64,000 nucleotides of DNA. Origin: Planctomycetota bacterium (GTDB taxonomy: Bacteria; Planctomycetota; Phycisphaerae; WQYP01). The stretch spans positions 1-64,000 of the forward strand of contig JAKAVA010000001.1 in NCBI GenBank assembly GCA_021827645.1, read 5' to 3'. The position numbers and the translations under genes are program-made. Under the pieces are notes generated by a model. The model was given only the letters and a program-made list of their open reading frames with translations, did no database searches and was not told where the DNA came from. Shown here piece by piece: positions 41,598-52,177 of this stretch. Numbering within the stretch: position 1 is the stretch's first letter; the number at the start of each line of letters is the position of its first letter.

Positions 41598-44500
41598 ATG
41601 CAACGTTCAACATCCCGAAGAGCAAATACGACAGGCAGGGTGAATATCCGGATGAATCGGCAACGTCTGATGATCTGCGCCACGGCCGCTGCGCTCTGCC
41701 TGGATGGGGCGCTGGTACGGGCGGCAGGGCCGATCACCGTCGCCAATGTGGCCGCCGGAGCCGCCGGTTTCGCCCGAGTCGGGAATACCACGATCATCCA
41801 TGCCGCCAATAACACGATCATCAATTACCGCCAGTTCAATATTCCTGCCGGTCAGGCAGTCGACTTTATTCAGCCCAACGCGTCCAGTCGCGTGCTGAAC
41901 CGTGTGATTACCGATGTGCCATCGCAGATCGATGGCACACTGCGAGCCAACGGCGTCGTCTATCTGGTCAATCCGGCGGGGGTGATGTTCGGGCCGGATT
42001 CGGTGGTAAATGTCGGCGACCTTTATGCCGCTGCCGGTCATATCAGCAATTCCAATTTTCTGGCCGGGGCGGATCATTTCACCGATATCTCCGGAACCGT
42101 CGCCAATTATGGAAGTATCAATGCGGGGGCGGTGAGTCTTCTGGGTGAAAGCGTCATCAATGCCGGTATCATCAACGCACCGCACGGTACGATAGTCCTC
42201 GCGTCCGCGAAGGATGTTTATCTGACGCGTATCGGCGGCCTGATTACCGCCAAACTTTCCGATGCCGCCGCAGAAGCGGGAAAATCCGCGTCCAGCGCCA
42301 GCACGCCAGCCCCACGAGCCGAACAGGCCCTGCGCCAAAGCGACCAACTGGTCTGCGCCGGCAGTGCCTTGGCACTTGGAATCATGAACAGTGGCCAGTT
42401 GCATGCCGCCCAAATTACCGCCCAAGCCGTGGGAAAGAATTCTTCCGCTGTGATCAGCGGTACGCTTGATGCATCCACCGATCAGGCAGGACATCGCGGC
42501 GGCAGCATCAGCATTCAGGCCGCCCATATCGCCGTCGGATATGCTGTGAGCGGTGACAAAACGCTCTCATCGGCCTCCACCCACATCTCGGCCGACGGGC
42601 CGGCGGGCGGCGGGACGATCCTCATAGGTGCGGAGCCGGATGACAGCTCCCCCTCCGGCTACATGGACGCCGCACAGACCGACCGTATCAGCGGCACGAC
42701 CATTATCGATGCATCAGCAACATCATCCGGTTCCGGTGGATTCATCGATACCTCCGGGCAGGAACTGGCGATTGCCGCCGGCGCCCAAATCATCGGTAAT
42801 GGAGCGGGTGGCGGTTCCCAAGGCGTGTGGCAACTGGATCCACTATCGGTCAATATCGACGGCAATGCGACATCCAGCGGCATGACCTCTACGACGAGAT
42901 CCGGCACACTTACCATCTCCAGTCCCAGCTCCGGTACCGGTAGTTACGATGTCAACGTCGGTACCATCAATACCTCACTGGCCAATGGCACCAGCGTCGC
43001 CGTCTCATCCGCCGGCTATCTAACCCTTGAAAGCGCCATCGATCCGAATATAGGCTCTACAAGGGCGGAGTCTCTTACCTTAACCGGCCAAACAGTTGAT
43101 ATTGAAAGTCCGATTGATCCGACAGGGAATTCTTCCACGCTGTCCGTCGCGTTAACCTCAACCGCCGGAGCGGTAACAATTAACAGCGGTATTGGACTCT
43201 CCAGCAGTCCCGTTGAGGCGCTTAATGTTCAGGCTACCGGCGGCGCAATCAATCTCGGCGCCGATGTCTATACCTCCGGAAGCGCTGGGCAGGTATACAA
43301 CGGATCCATCAACATAACTGGCGCGGCCATTACCCTCGCGGACACCTCCACGGGGAACATCATTCTTGGTTCCAGCGGCGATGGGTTGGTCAACGCCACT
43401 GCGAACCCCACCACCCTGACCATTAACTCGCGCGGCGGATATATCGCAGACAATACCTCCATGGCCTCAAACAGCCGGAAACTGTCTACCAATTGGTCCG
43501 CCGGCGGTCACTCCAGCAGTGGTGCCGCCGTCGCGTTTAATGCACCCATCCTGACCGACGGTGGTTATCTGAACGTCACAAGCGCGGGAAGCGGCGGACT
43601 CACGGTCACCGGTCTGGCGGGTACTGGGTCCTCAACTCCGGCCGCGCTGATAAGCACTGGAGGAGGCAACGCCACATTTACGTCAAATGGGGGAAGTATT
43701 CATTTCACCGGCGGGACGGGGGGCGCTACGGCCGGTGGGGTAGCTGTTGATACAGGTGCGGGCAATCTGGCCATCAATATCACCTCCGGCACGCCGGCAG
43801 TCACCATTCAAGGCGGTCAGGGAGGCACGGGAACCCTTTCCAGCGGCGGCGCCGGCGCATACGTGGGCGGCAACTTCACTATCGGCAGTTCCACTTCTCC
43901 CGCCGGAGCTGTCACCATATCCGGCGGCAGCGGTGGGGCGGCGAGCGGAGGAATCGCCGGCGTCGGTGGAGCGGCGCTGGTTGATCCAACTGGCGCCATC
44001 ACGATGTACTTCAGTGGTGCATCAGCCATTCAATTCGGCAGTGTCGGAGGATCCAGCGGCGCTTCCGGTGGCGACGCCATCCAGACCACGTCGTCGAATC
44101 TGCATTTCAATCCATCCAACAGCAGCGTGCTGACTTTTGCTAACAATGCCAGCGCTACCCCGTTTGTCACCACTGGCAGCTTCACCTTCAATTCTGGAGG
44201 CAGCCTTAATCTCTCGAATGGCATTCAAACTGCAGCCGGTCTCTCGCTGCTGAGTCCTGTCACTCTGGCCAGCAACGTGAGCCTTGCTGACGATAGCGCT
44301 GTCGGAATATCGCTGGCCGGTGCCACAACCACCGGTCAATCCCTGAGCGTAACTGAAAATGGGAGCGGGAATATTGCACTATCCGGCAATTTTGGCACAT
44401 CCGCAAATCTACTTTCAGGTTTTACGGCGGCTCCCACCGGCGGCACCATTACTCTTAACGGAGCCGCTATCACCTCCAGCGGCGGGATCACGCTCGGCGG

Positions 44501-47500
44501 GCCGATCGCGCTTACCGGAACAGACTCACTCTCCGATAACAGCTCCTTGGGTATTCATCTTCCAGATTCCATCAGCGGAACTTCCTCGCAACTGACTATT
44601 ACTGAAAACGGAACGAGCAATGTTAATTTTGGTGGAAGCGTCACGGCTGCATCTCTATCCGTTACCGGCAATTCAGTTTTTGGCGCCGGTGCGACGACAT
44701 TTTCCACAGCGCAGGCGATGACCTTCGGCAATATTACACTGGGAGCTGGGACGACCCTGACGGATACCGGTACATCGGGAAGCGGAATCACGCTCGGCAC
44801 AGTTAATGGCAGCGCCGAGCCGCTCTCACTGAGCACCTCCGGTTCAAGCATCGATCTCAACGGCAATATTTCAGGCGTAGCAAATCTGCTGGCCCAGGGC
44901 CCCACGATACTCGGCTCCGGAGTTACCTCCGTTAACACTTCCGATGGACAAAACTATGCAACTTCTCTGCAGATCAATGGATCACCGACCCTTACAGACA
45001 CCAGTTCCGCAGGCATTTCGATCGCCCAGATCGTCAACAGTGCGTCGGCCAATCTGGCGATCGATGAAACCGGCAGCGGAGCAGTGACGATTCCGACGAC
45101 GGCCACCAATCCCGCTGCGAACTCAACCCATTTGGCGTCGTTGACCGTGACCGGATCGACCTTGTTCAACGGCAATGGCTCCATCATAACCACCGCAGGG
45201 CAGACGTATGCTGGTCCGATTACCCTCGCTACCGGCCAAAACGTCACGCTGCAGGATGGCAGTTCGCATGGCCTCTCCGTCGGCCTCCTCAATGGATCAT
45301 CCAGCAGCGGCCTGACGATCAATGAAACCGGCTCTGGACCGGTGAACCTGAATAACCTCATAGGCTCATTTATTCTTTCTTTCCCCCCTGTACCGCACGC
45401 TCCGCCGCTCGGCTCACTGGCTGTCACCGCATCCGGCGGCGGGCCCATTGATATCTCAACATCGTCGATCAATGTCGGGACACTCTCCCTTTCCAGTAAC
45501 GATCCCGTCGCGGGGCCCATTGCCAATCTGAGCGGCACAACGATTAACATTTTCGCCGCTCAACAGAGCTACACCGCCGACGGTTCCGGCGCGTATCTCA
45601 ATTTCAAAAATGATCATATCGAACTTCTTGGCACCGGCTTCGCATCGCCCGCAACGTCCATTTCGCTCACGCAATCCCGCGCCATCACCGATGCGGATAT
45701 TCCGATATTTTCATCCGCTGCGCTCTCTCTCAATTCCCTGAGTGGTAATGTCGTGCTTAATGGCGGCACCGACATACCACAGTCGACGGCGTTGAGCGTA
45801 ACATCCGCGGAAGGATATGTAACGCTGGGCGCATTGAGTCCCACAAGTGTGCTGAGTCTCAACGCCAATGCGCAAACATCCATCAATATCGATCAGTCGG
45901 TCACAACCACCGATGGACAGCGATATGTGTTGTCGGGAACCTCCGGCAGCATCAATATCTCGGACTCGCCGATAACCCTTACTGATGGGAGCGCCAGTGG
46001 GATCGCGCTTAACGGGCCCGTCACCGCATCCGGCACTTACTCGGCACTGACACTTACGGAAACCGGTTCCGGTGCGGTTTCAATTGCCAACAATGTTGGC
46101 ACGTCGACCGCGCCATTCCAAAATTTTGCAGCAAGTTCGCCCACGGGCGGGATCGTCATCGGCAATACAGTCGGCAGTTCGGCCATCTTTACCTCCGGCG
46201 CACAGACCTATACCGGTGCCGTTTCACTCGTCGGTTCTGCGGCCCTGAGTGCTGCGCCAGGAGCCGTAACCTTTAATAATGCGGTTACGACCGGAAGCAA
46301 CAATCTCTCGGTCAGCGCGTCAAGCATCAATCTCGTCGGTGGCAGCGTTAGCGGCACCGGCAACCAGAGCTACACGGGGCAGATCAACATCAATACCCCC
46401 ACTGCGCTTTCTGGCGATGCAATCCTCCTTGACGGTAAGCTTACCTCCGGTAATTCATCCAACCTAGATATCTCTGCAGCGGGGAACCTGACATTTGAAA
46501 ATGGTGGCGAACAGTTTGTGTCAGGTGGCTTGGGTACGCTGACCGCTGATGCGGGGGGCCAGGTTACTTTGGCAGGTAATCTTTCCGCTGACACGCTGAA
46601 CTTTACCAGCTCTGATAATGCTGCCGGGGCGATTACCGCCTCAGCCGCCAATCCGATTTATCTGGCGGCAAACACGCAGAGTTACGCGACGACCGCACCC
46701 AGTGGGACTGTGTCTCTGCGTGGCAGCAATGTCTTTCTTACTGGCTATCCGGCGCGGCCGCAATTCAATGGTTTCAGCTTTGAATATATCAATAACTTCC
46801 CCCTTCATTTTTCCGTCAGCCAGGCATCCTCGATTTCCGATGCCAATCTGCCTACCGTCGGCCAGTTTATCACGGCAACAACGTCGATCTTTTCGCCCGG
46901 CAGCCCATCCATCGCGTCCGTCTCTTCGCTCAACCAGATGCCGTACAGCATCGCCTATACCGGCGCCTCGAGTCCAACGTCTCCCGTCATTTCTCTTACC
47001 GGCCAGAACGATCTGACCGATTCAGACCTGTCCATCTCCGCCCCCGGCAGTGAAATATCGCTCGGTTCTTCGGGTCAGACGATTAATCTCGGATCGCTGT
47101 CGATCAACGGTATTGTTAACCTTGCCGGCACCATCGTAACCAGCGGCACATCCACCAATTCCCAATCCTACACCGGAACACTCATTCTCAATGGCGGGCA
47201 GGTGCTGCTCGATAACTCCGGATCCGGAACCGTCAGCATCGATGCGCAGATTACCCCCGGTACCTCCTCCGATCTGGTTGTCCAAGATACCGGCGGGGGC
47301 GTAATTAATTTTCTCAACGCAGTCGGTTCGCAAAGCACACCATTGGGCTCGCTCATCGTGAACGCCACCAACGGCTCAACGCTCGATATTTCCGGGGGGA
47401 GTGTCGTCACCAGCGAAGGCCAAAAATATTCCGGTAATCTGGAACTTGGAGCCGACACCATTCTTACAGATCTTGGAAATGCCGGGTCAACCGGCATCGA

Positions 47501-49757
47501 CATGACCGGTCCTCTCTCCGGTTCCCCATACAACCTTACCCTTAAGGCATCAAACGTCCCGATGAATCTCGGCGCGCCCGGTAATACCTTCTCCGTCAAT
47601 CAGCTCACCGTGCAGGCTCTCGGCGGCCTGAACCTGAACGGCGGTACCATCCAGACCAGCGGGGGACAGAACTACACCGGCACGCTGACCGTAACCGCAC
47701 CAACCACTCTTGCCGATTCCTCCGGTAATTCATTGTCGCTTCCCGATATTACCGGCCCGTCAATTCTCACCATCACCGCACCGTCTGATTCCGTCAATCT
47801 GACGGTTCCAGTCAATCCGGCCGGTATTAATATCTCCGGTCGAAATATCTCGCTTCCCGCCGGAGATGCCACCTCCACCTCGCTGGGCCAGACGTTGACG
47901 GGCCCCATCGCTCTGCGCGGAAACACGACACTCAGCGATACCGGCGCTGCGGGCAGCACTGGCATCCAACTGCTCGGTAGCATTACGGCACCGACCGATT
48001 CGCTTTCGCTCAATCAGGGAGGCGGTGCCTTGGCGGTGATCGGCGCCGGGCCGTCATCAACGTTTAATCTCCAGGGCCTTAATATCCTCCAAGGGAATAT
48101 CCTTTCACAGCTTGGTACGCTGGTACTTAATAATCCTATTAATAATGCCGGCGATCTGACGCTGCTCAACTCGCTCCTCTACACCAACGACGGCGGAACC
48201 CTGATCCTGGCTGGCAACATCGATCTCCGCAACGGCAGCACACTCACCGCCGAATCCGCCACCGGGCCTTTTGCGGCCGATGTTGTCTCGAACGCCACCA
48301 TCGGTTCGATCTCGGATGTCGGCAATGTCATCATGGAGGGAGATAATTTAACGATCAATGGGAGCATTCGCGCTACCGGAGAAGTTTTGCTTCAAGATAA
48401 CAATCAACTCGCAATCGGTCCCTTCGGTATCACCAATGCGGATTTCCGACCGACATCGCTGCTGGCCATTAACAATAATATCTCCGGCGGCGATGTGCTG
48501 CTTAATCCCGATTCTCCGGTTGTGCCCGGCCTCGGCCCCGAAGTGCCGGATGCCGCCACCATCGTCTCCACCACCGGTTCTACGGTGAATATTGCCGGCG
48601 GCGTTGTCGCCATGGGGCGTGAACAGAAGTGGACGAGTCTCGGCAGCCTGAATTTCAGCGGGTCAACCGTCTCGCTTGGGGATCTGAATGTTCTGGATAA
48701 CCTTACCGTAATGGCACCAACCATCAATATGCTCACCCGCAGCTTCGGATCGCTGCTGACGCCGCAGGGACTTCATACCAATTCCGCAACCAAGCCGGAT
48801 GGTGTCGATGTGGTGGCCGGTAACATCAATTTTTCATCCATGCCGATTCCGTTGCCAGCCGCGGCTCCGGGCGGTCCGCCGTATCCACAATTTGCCACAC
48901 CCACCGGGGGTGGTTCGGTTCCCGGCTACACCATTCATGTGTTCGGGCTCAATACAGGCGGCTTGACGGCATCCACACTCTATTCGACGGTTCTGACACC
49001 GGGAGTTATTTCCTCCCAGAAATACTATCTTGATCTGCAGGCATCCGGACCGGTGACCACCAACGTGTCCGATTCCTTTACCGATTTTGCGGTACCGCAG
49101 ATACCGCAGGTCGTGACGACGATCACCCTCTCGTCCTCCCAGCGGGCCGTACTCCGGGCCGCCGGAATTAATGCCCGCAATCCATCGCTCGCGGATCTGC
49201 TTGCGCTGAGTGATGGCCGCGTGGTATTTAATGACATTCCACGTTCCGACGGGCTGATCCTGGAACATCCTTCGCTCATCGACTACTACGTCACAACCGC
49301 CCGCCTGCCTTATCATCGCACGCTGGCATTTATTGCGCTCTACAGGAAAGTCTTCCTCACACCGGTAAAAAATCCGCGAACCGGGTTGCCCGTGCGCAGT
49401 AAAAACGGCGCCATCGAATATCGATCATTGAGAACTGCCATTCATCTGCAATTCCGGCAGGCTTGGGCGCACTACACAGCATTCGCCCGAAAGCAACCTC
49501 ACGCCCGACTGACCGCAACTGGATTTCGAAATTATCTGCTGCATGCGCCGGGCGAAAAAGCCGTCGCGCAGGAGGTGCGCCGCCTCTCCGCTCTGATCTA
49601 TCAGGCGTACCAGCTCGGGTTGAGCCCCAAGGCACTGCGCCTTTCCGCCGGAACCATCCTTGCGGAACTCAATCCGGAAGCACTCTCCAGCCGTCAATTT
49701 GAACGCGTCATACTCGGCCCGCGTATCAGGCTGCTCGCACGTCGAAGTCAAAATTGA
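41598..49757 (+). CDS. Two-partner secretion exoprotein (TpsA; filamentous hemagglutinin N-terminal domain)
   Basis: TPS domain NTTIIHAANNTIINYRQFNIPAGQAVDFIQPNASSRVLNRVITDVPSQIDGTLRANGVVYLVNPAGVMFGPDSVVNVGDLYAAAGHIS; long Ser/Thr/Gly-rich repeat region; 16 bp downstream of tpsB. Confidence 0.92.
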   Translation: MQRSTSRRANTTGRVNIRMNRQRLMICATAAALCLDGALVRAAGPITVANVAAGAAGFARVGNTTIIHAANNTIINYRQFNIPAGQAVDFIQPNASSRVLNRVITDVPSQIDGTLRANGVVYLVNPAGVMFGPDSVVNVGDLYAAAGHISNSNFLAGADHFTDISGTVANYGSINAGAVSLLGESVINAGIINAPHGTIVLASAKDVYLTRIGGLITAKLSDAAAEAGKSASSASTPAPRAEQALRQSDQLVCAGSALALGIMNSGQLHAAQITAQAVGKNSSAVISGTLDASTDQAGHRGGSISIQAAHIAVGYAVSGDKTLSSASTHISADGPAGGGTILIGAEPDDSSPSGYMDAAQTDRISGTTIIDASATSSGSGGFIDTSGQELAIAAGAQIIGNGAGGGSQGVWQLDPLSVNIDGNATSSGMTSTTRSGTLTISSPSSGTGSYDVNVGTINTSLANGTSVAVSSAGYLTLESAIDPNIGSTRAESLTLTGQTVDIESPIDPTGNSSTLSVALTSTAGAVTINSGIGLSSSPVEALNVQATGGAINLGADVYTSGSAGQVYNGSINITGAAITLADTSTGNIILGSSGDGLVNATANPTTLTINSRGGYIADNTSMASNSRKLSTNWSAGGHSSSGAAVAFNAPILTDGGYLNVTSAGSGGLTVTGLAGTGSSTPAALISTGGGNATFTSNGGSIHFTGGTGGATAGGVAVDTGAGNLAINITSGTPAVTIQGGQGGTGTLSSGGAGAYVGGNFTIGSSTSPAGAVTISGGSGGAASGGIAGVGGAALVDPTGAITMYFSGASAIQFGSVGGSSGASGGDAIQTTSSNLHFNPSNSSVLTFANNASATPFVTTGSFTFNSGGSLNLSNGIQTAAGLSLLSPVTLASNVSLADDSAVGISLAGATTTGQSLSVTENGSGNIALSGNFGTSANLLSGFTAAPTGGTITLNGAAITSSGGITLGGPIALTGTDSLSDNSSLGIHLPDSISGTSSQLTITENGTSNVNFGGSVTAASLSVTGNSVFGAGATTFSTAQAMTFGNITLGAGTTLTDTGTSGSGITLGTVNGSAEPLSLSTSGSSIDLNGNISGVANLLAQGPTILGSGVTSVNTSDGQNYATSLQINGSPTLTDTSSAGISIAQIVNSASANLAIDETGSGAVTIPTTATNPAANSTHLASLTVTGSTLFNGNGSIITTAGQTYAGPITLATGQNVTLQDGSSHGLSVGLLNGSSSSGLTINETGSGPVNLNNLIGSFILSFPPVPHAPPLGSLAVTASGGGPIDISTSSINVGTLSLSSNDPVAGPIANLSGTTINIFAAQQSYTADGSGAYLNFKNDHIELLGTGFASPATSISLTQSRAITDADIPIFSSAALSLNSLSGNVVLNGGTDIPQSTALSVTSAEGYVTLGALSPTSVLSLNANAQTSINIDQSVTTTDGQRYVLSGTSGSINISDSPITLTDGSASGIALNGPVTASGTYSALTLTETGSGAVSIANNVGTSTAPFQNFAASSPTGGIVIGNTVGSSAIFTSGAQTYTGAVSLVGSAALSAAPGAVTFNNAVTTGSNNLSVSASSINLVGGSVSGTGNQSYTGQININTPTALSGDAILLDGKLTSGNSSNLDISAAGNLTFENGGEQFVSGGLGTLTADAGGQVTLAGNLSADTLNFTSSDNAAGAITASAANPIYLAANTQSYATTAPSGTVSLRGSNVFLTGYPARPQFNGFSFEYINNFPLHFSVSQASSISDANLPTVGQFITATTSIFSPGSPSIASVSSLNQMPYSIAYTGASSPTSPVISLTGQNDLTDSDLSISAPGSEISLGSSGQTINLGSLSINGIVNLAGTIVTSGTSTNSQSYTGTLILNGGQVLLDNSGSGTVSIDAQITPGTSSDLVVQDTGGGVINFLNAVGSQSTPLGSLIVNATNGSTLDISGGSVVTSEGQKYSGNLELGADTILTDLGNAGSTGIDMTGPLSGSPYNLTLKASNVPMNLGAPGNTFSVNQLTVQALGGLNLNGGTIQTSGGQNYTGTLTVTAPTTLADSSGNSLSLPDITGPSILTITAPSDSVNLTVPVNPAGINISGRNISLPAGDATSTSLGQTLTGPIALRGNTTLSDTGAAGSTGIQLLGSITAPTDSLSLNQGGGALAVIGAGPSSTFNLQGLNILQGNILSQLGTLVLNNPINNAGDLTLLNSLLYTNDGGTLILAGNIDLRNGSTLTAESATGPFAADVVSNATIGSISDVGNVIMEGDNLTINGSIRATGEVLLQDNNQLAIGPFGITNADFRPTSLLAINNNISGGDVLLNPDSPVVPGLGPEVPDAATIVSTTGSTVNIAGGVVAMGREQKWTSLGSLNFSGSTVSLGDLNVLDNLTVMAPTINMLTRSFGSLLTPQGLHTNSATKPDGVDVVAGNINFSSMPIPLPAAAPGGPPYPQFATPTGGGSVPGYTIHVFGLNTGGLTASTLYSTVLTPGVISSQKYYLDLQASGPVTTNVSDSFTDFAVPQIPQVVTTITLSSSQRAVLRAAGINARNPSLADLLALSDGRVVFNDIPRSDGLILEHPSLIDYYVTTARLPYHRTLAFIALYRKVFLTPVKNPRTGLPVRSKNGAIEYRSLRTAIHLQFRQAWAHYTAFARKQPHARLTATGFRNYLLHAPGEKAVAQEVRRLSALIYQAYQLGLSPKALRLSAGTILAELNPEALSSRQFERVILGPRIRLLARRSQN

Positions 49758-49823
49758 CGCTTCTCAGGACGCCAATGTCATGCGGTGTGTTGATCGCTGT
49801 GCACGCACGCTTCGCCGTCCGAA

Positions 49824-50630
49824 TCAAATTCCCGCGAGTTGCTGTATTAAAATGTCAATCGGCGTCTGCACGCACGTGAAAATCGGCGTGTCGCGCAGGG
49901 TAAAGCGACTCCCCTCGGTTTCCCGAAGTTCCTGAACCAGATCGAGGAAATCGCCCGGTTGATCGGTTTCAAACGCGACCACAAATTCCTGATCGTCCAT
50001 TCCAAAACTGTAGGTGGTATTGAGCTTCACCGACGGATACTTGTTCCCCACCATGATATGCTCATCCATCACGCCTTGCCGCGTCTGCTTGCTCAGCAGG
50101 TACCAATCCCGCGTTTTAACAAAAGGGTACACAAAATTATATTTTCGCTTGCCCGGCACGATGGTCGTGCGCGTATCGTCGTGGGCGGGATCTATCTTGT
50201 CGACATACGTACTGCGTTTGCTCTGCGCAAGATAGCTGTAGGGTGTGATCAAATAGCCGCCGATCGGCAGACGATTAATCGCCGCCGAAAAATGCTGCAG
50301 TTGATCCAGATCGTAGCTGATTTTCCAGAACATGATATCCACATCCGGGCGGGTTCCCACGCAACTGTACACCAGTAGCAGCATCTTCGCTGGGTCATTG
50401 GACCGCACCAGTGTGGCAAGATCGTGAAGCTGCTGTTTTTGAATCTGGGGCTCAAGGCGCCGAAATTCGGGCATCAATTTGTAAAAGCTGAACGAGATAA
50501 ATTGCCGGGCGGTTGCGGCCTGGTGTGGTGTCGATGGATGGGCGGCAACGGCCGGGGTTGCTCCGCGCGCGGGGGGGGGAGTAGTGGGGCGTTCCTGATT
50601 CTCCGCAGCGGTGGTGGCTGTATGCGTCAT
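49824..50630 (-). CDS. hemQ: Chlorite dismutase-family heme protein (HemQ-like coproheme decarboxylase)
   Basis: FYKLMPEFRRL; KYNFVYPFVKTRDWYLLSKQTRQGVMDEHIMVGNKYPSVKLNTTYSFGMDDQEFVVAFETD. Confidence 0.88.
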   Translation of the reverse strand: MTHTATTAAENQERPTTPPPARGATPAVAAHPSTPHQAATARQFISFSFYKLMPEFRRLEPQIQKQQLHDLATLVRSNDPAKMLLLVYSCVGTRPDVDIMFWKISYDLDQLQHFSAAINRLPIGGYLITPYSYLAQSKRSTYVDKIDPAHDDTRTTIVPGKRKYNFVYPFVKTRDWYLLSKQTRQGVMDEHIMVGNKYPSVKLNTTYSFGMDDQEFVVAFETDQPGDFLDLVQELRETEGSRFTLRDTPIFTCVQTPIDILIQQLAGI

Positions 50631-50779
50631 ACTCCATGATCTCCTATATCATTCAACAGTCTACATAGTCTGCCCTGAATATCATACGCGCAATGCAGGT
50701 TGGTTTCTTCTCCGGCGGGCAGCAACGGTCGCGCCATCCGCAAATCGTCATTCTCGCGATTCGACGCTACCATCATCTT

Positions 50780-52018
50780 CTACTGTTTCTTTTCAGATTG
50801 GTTCACAAGCCTGCGTGCGGCGGATAGCGCTTCGGCTCTATCCGCAAATGCATTCTCAAGTTGAAGATCGTAGAGGTCATGGAGCCAACGCTTGAAGTCC
50901 GGTCCCGGACGGGCGCCCATGTCAATCAGGTCTTCCCCGCTGATCAGCGGCTCCGGGCTCACACCCTCTTTTTCCAACTCCGCCATATATCCGCGCAATG
51001 CGACATCGTCGTAAACAGAAAAATAAAGCTCTCTCAGTGCCGCAAAACGTCTATCGGCCATGATTCGCTTTACCGCACTGCGCTTCAGTGTCTTCCAGCA
51101 AGCAAGCTCCCGCATACGATCGGATATCCAACTCACCGCGCTCAGCTCATCATTGCTCAGCATGAACTGATTCCGCAATTTCGGCCAGAACGTCGCCCCT
51201 GGCCCATCGCCGATTGATAAATCGTGGGCCAATGCTGCGAGATAAACCTCGAACCGAGATTTCGGCGGCAGTTTGCGAGTCCAGCCATTCTGCAAAGCAC
51301 CGTGCACATCCATCCGTCTGATATCGTCCGGCCAGATGTCGCCAAGCAATTCCGCATCCGCCAGTAGCACGACGCCGCGCAGCGGGTTTGAAGACGCCAG
51401 CACACCCTTGAATTCCAACCCGACCCGTTCCCGGCTGATCAACTTGATCTGTTCATGTCGCCGCCGAATCGCTGCGAATGTATTCGTCTCAATATCAAAA
51501 CTGAATCGCGCGGCAAATCGGATGGCACGCATCATTCGCAGGTGATCCTCTCCGAACCGACTTTCCGGATCACCAATCGCCCGGATCATCCGTGCTGCGA
51601 CATCGGCTTGTCCACCGACGTAATCAATGAGTTCCTCGCGGATCGGATCAAAAAACATTCCATTGATGGTGAAATCACGTCGCTGTGCATCGGCTTGCGG
51701 TGTGGCAAATTCGACGCTCTCCGGGCGTCTTCCATCGCGATAAAGGCCGTCTGTGCGGAACGTCGCCACCTCCGTGGCATAATGATGGCGGTGGACAATA
51801 ATCACACCAAATGCCGCTCCTACCAATTGACTGTGCGGAAAGAGCTTTCGTATTTCATCGGGCTTGGCACTGGTGGCAATGTCGTAATCCTTCGGCTCAA
51901 TTCCCAGAAGTTGATCACGAACGCACCCTCCCGCCCAAAACGCCTGAAAACCGTGCGTTTGCAGTCGGTGGGTAATCTCCATCGCACATTGTCGTTTTGT
52001 AGCGGGTACATTCGCCAT
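50780..52018 (-). CDS. CCA tRNA nucleotidyltransferase / poly(A) polymerase family
   Basis: FQAFWAGGCVRDQLLGIEPKDYDIATSAKPDEIRKLFPHSQLVGAAFGV; RRDFTINGMFFDP; GEDHLRMMRAIRFAARF. Confidence 0.94.
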   Translation of the reverse strand: MANVPATKRQCAMEITHRLQTHGFQAFWAGGCVRDQLLGIEPKDYDIATSAKPDEIRKLFPHSQLVGAAFGVIIVHRHHYATEVATFRTDGLYRDGRRPESVEFATPQADAQRRDFTINGMFFDPIREELIDYVGGQADVAARMIRAIGDPESRFGEDHLRMMRAIRFAARFSFDIETNTFAAIRRRHEQIKLISRERVGLEFKGVLASSNPLRGVVLLADAELLGDIWPDDIRRMDVHGALQNGWTRKLPPKSRFEVYLAALAHDLSIGDGPGATFWPKLRNQFMLSNDELSAVSWISDRMRELACWKTLKRSAVKRIMADRRFAALRELYFSVYDDVALRGYMAELEKEGVSPEPLISGEDLIDMGARPGPDFKRWLHDLYDLQLENAFADRAEALSAARRLVNQSEKKQ

Positions 52019-52177
52019 CGCAATTCTCCATTCTAATCGAACTTTCCAGCTTGGGCGGTAGATGAAGCATCCACTCTGCATTAAGATTGCCGTTTTCCGG
52101 TTGCCGTGGAAGTCGGCAACCCCATGGTGAGCTTGGCTGCTCTGAATTGAATAGAGCCGTCAGCGATGGAGGCATTC

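Noticed and set aside
46618-47016. Plus-strand 132-aa ORF within TpsA (other frame)
   Set aside because: Out-of-frame ORF within the long TpsA coding sequence; composition typical of shadow ORFs
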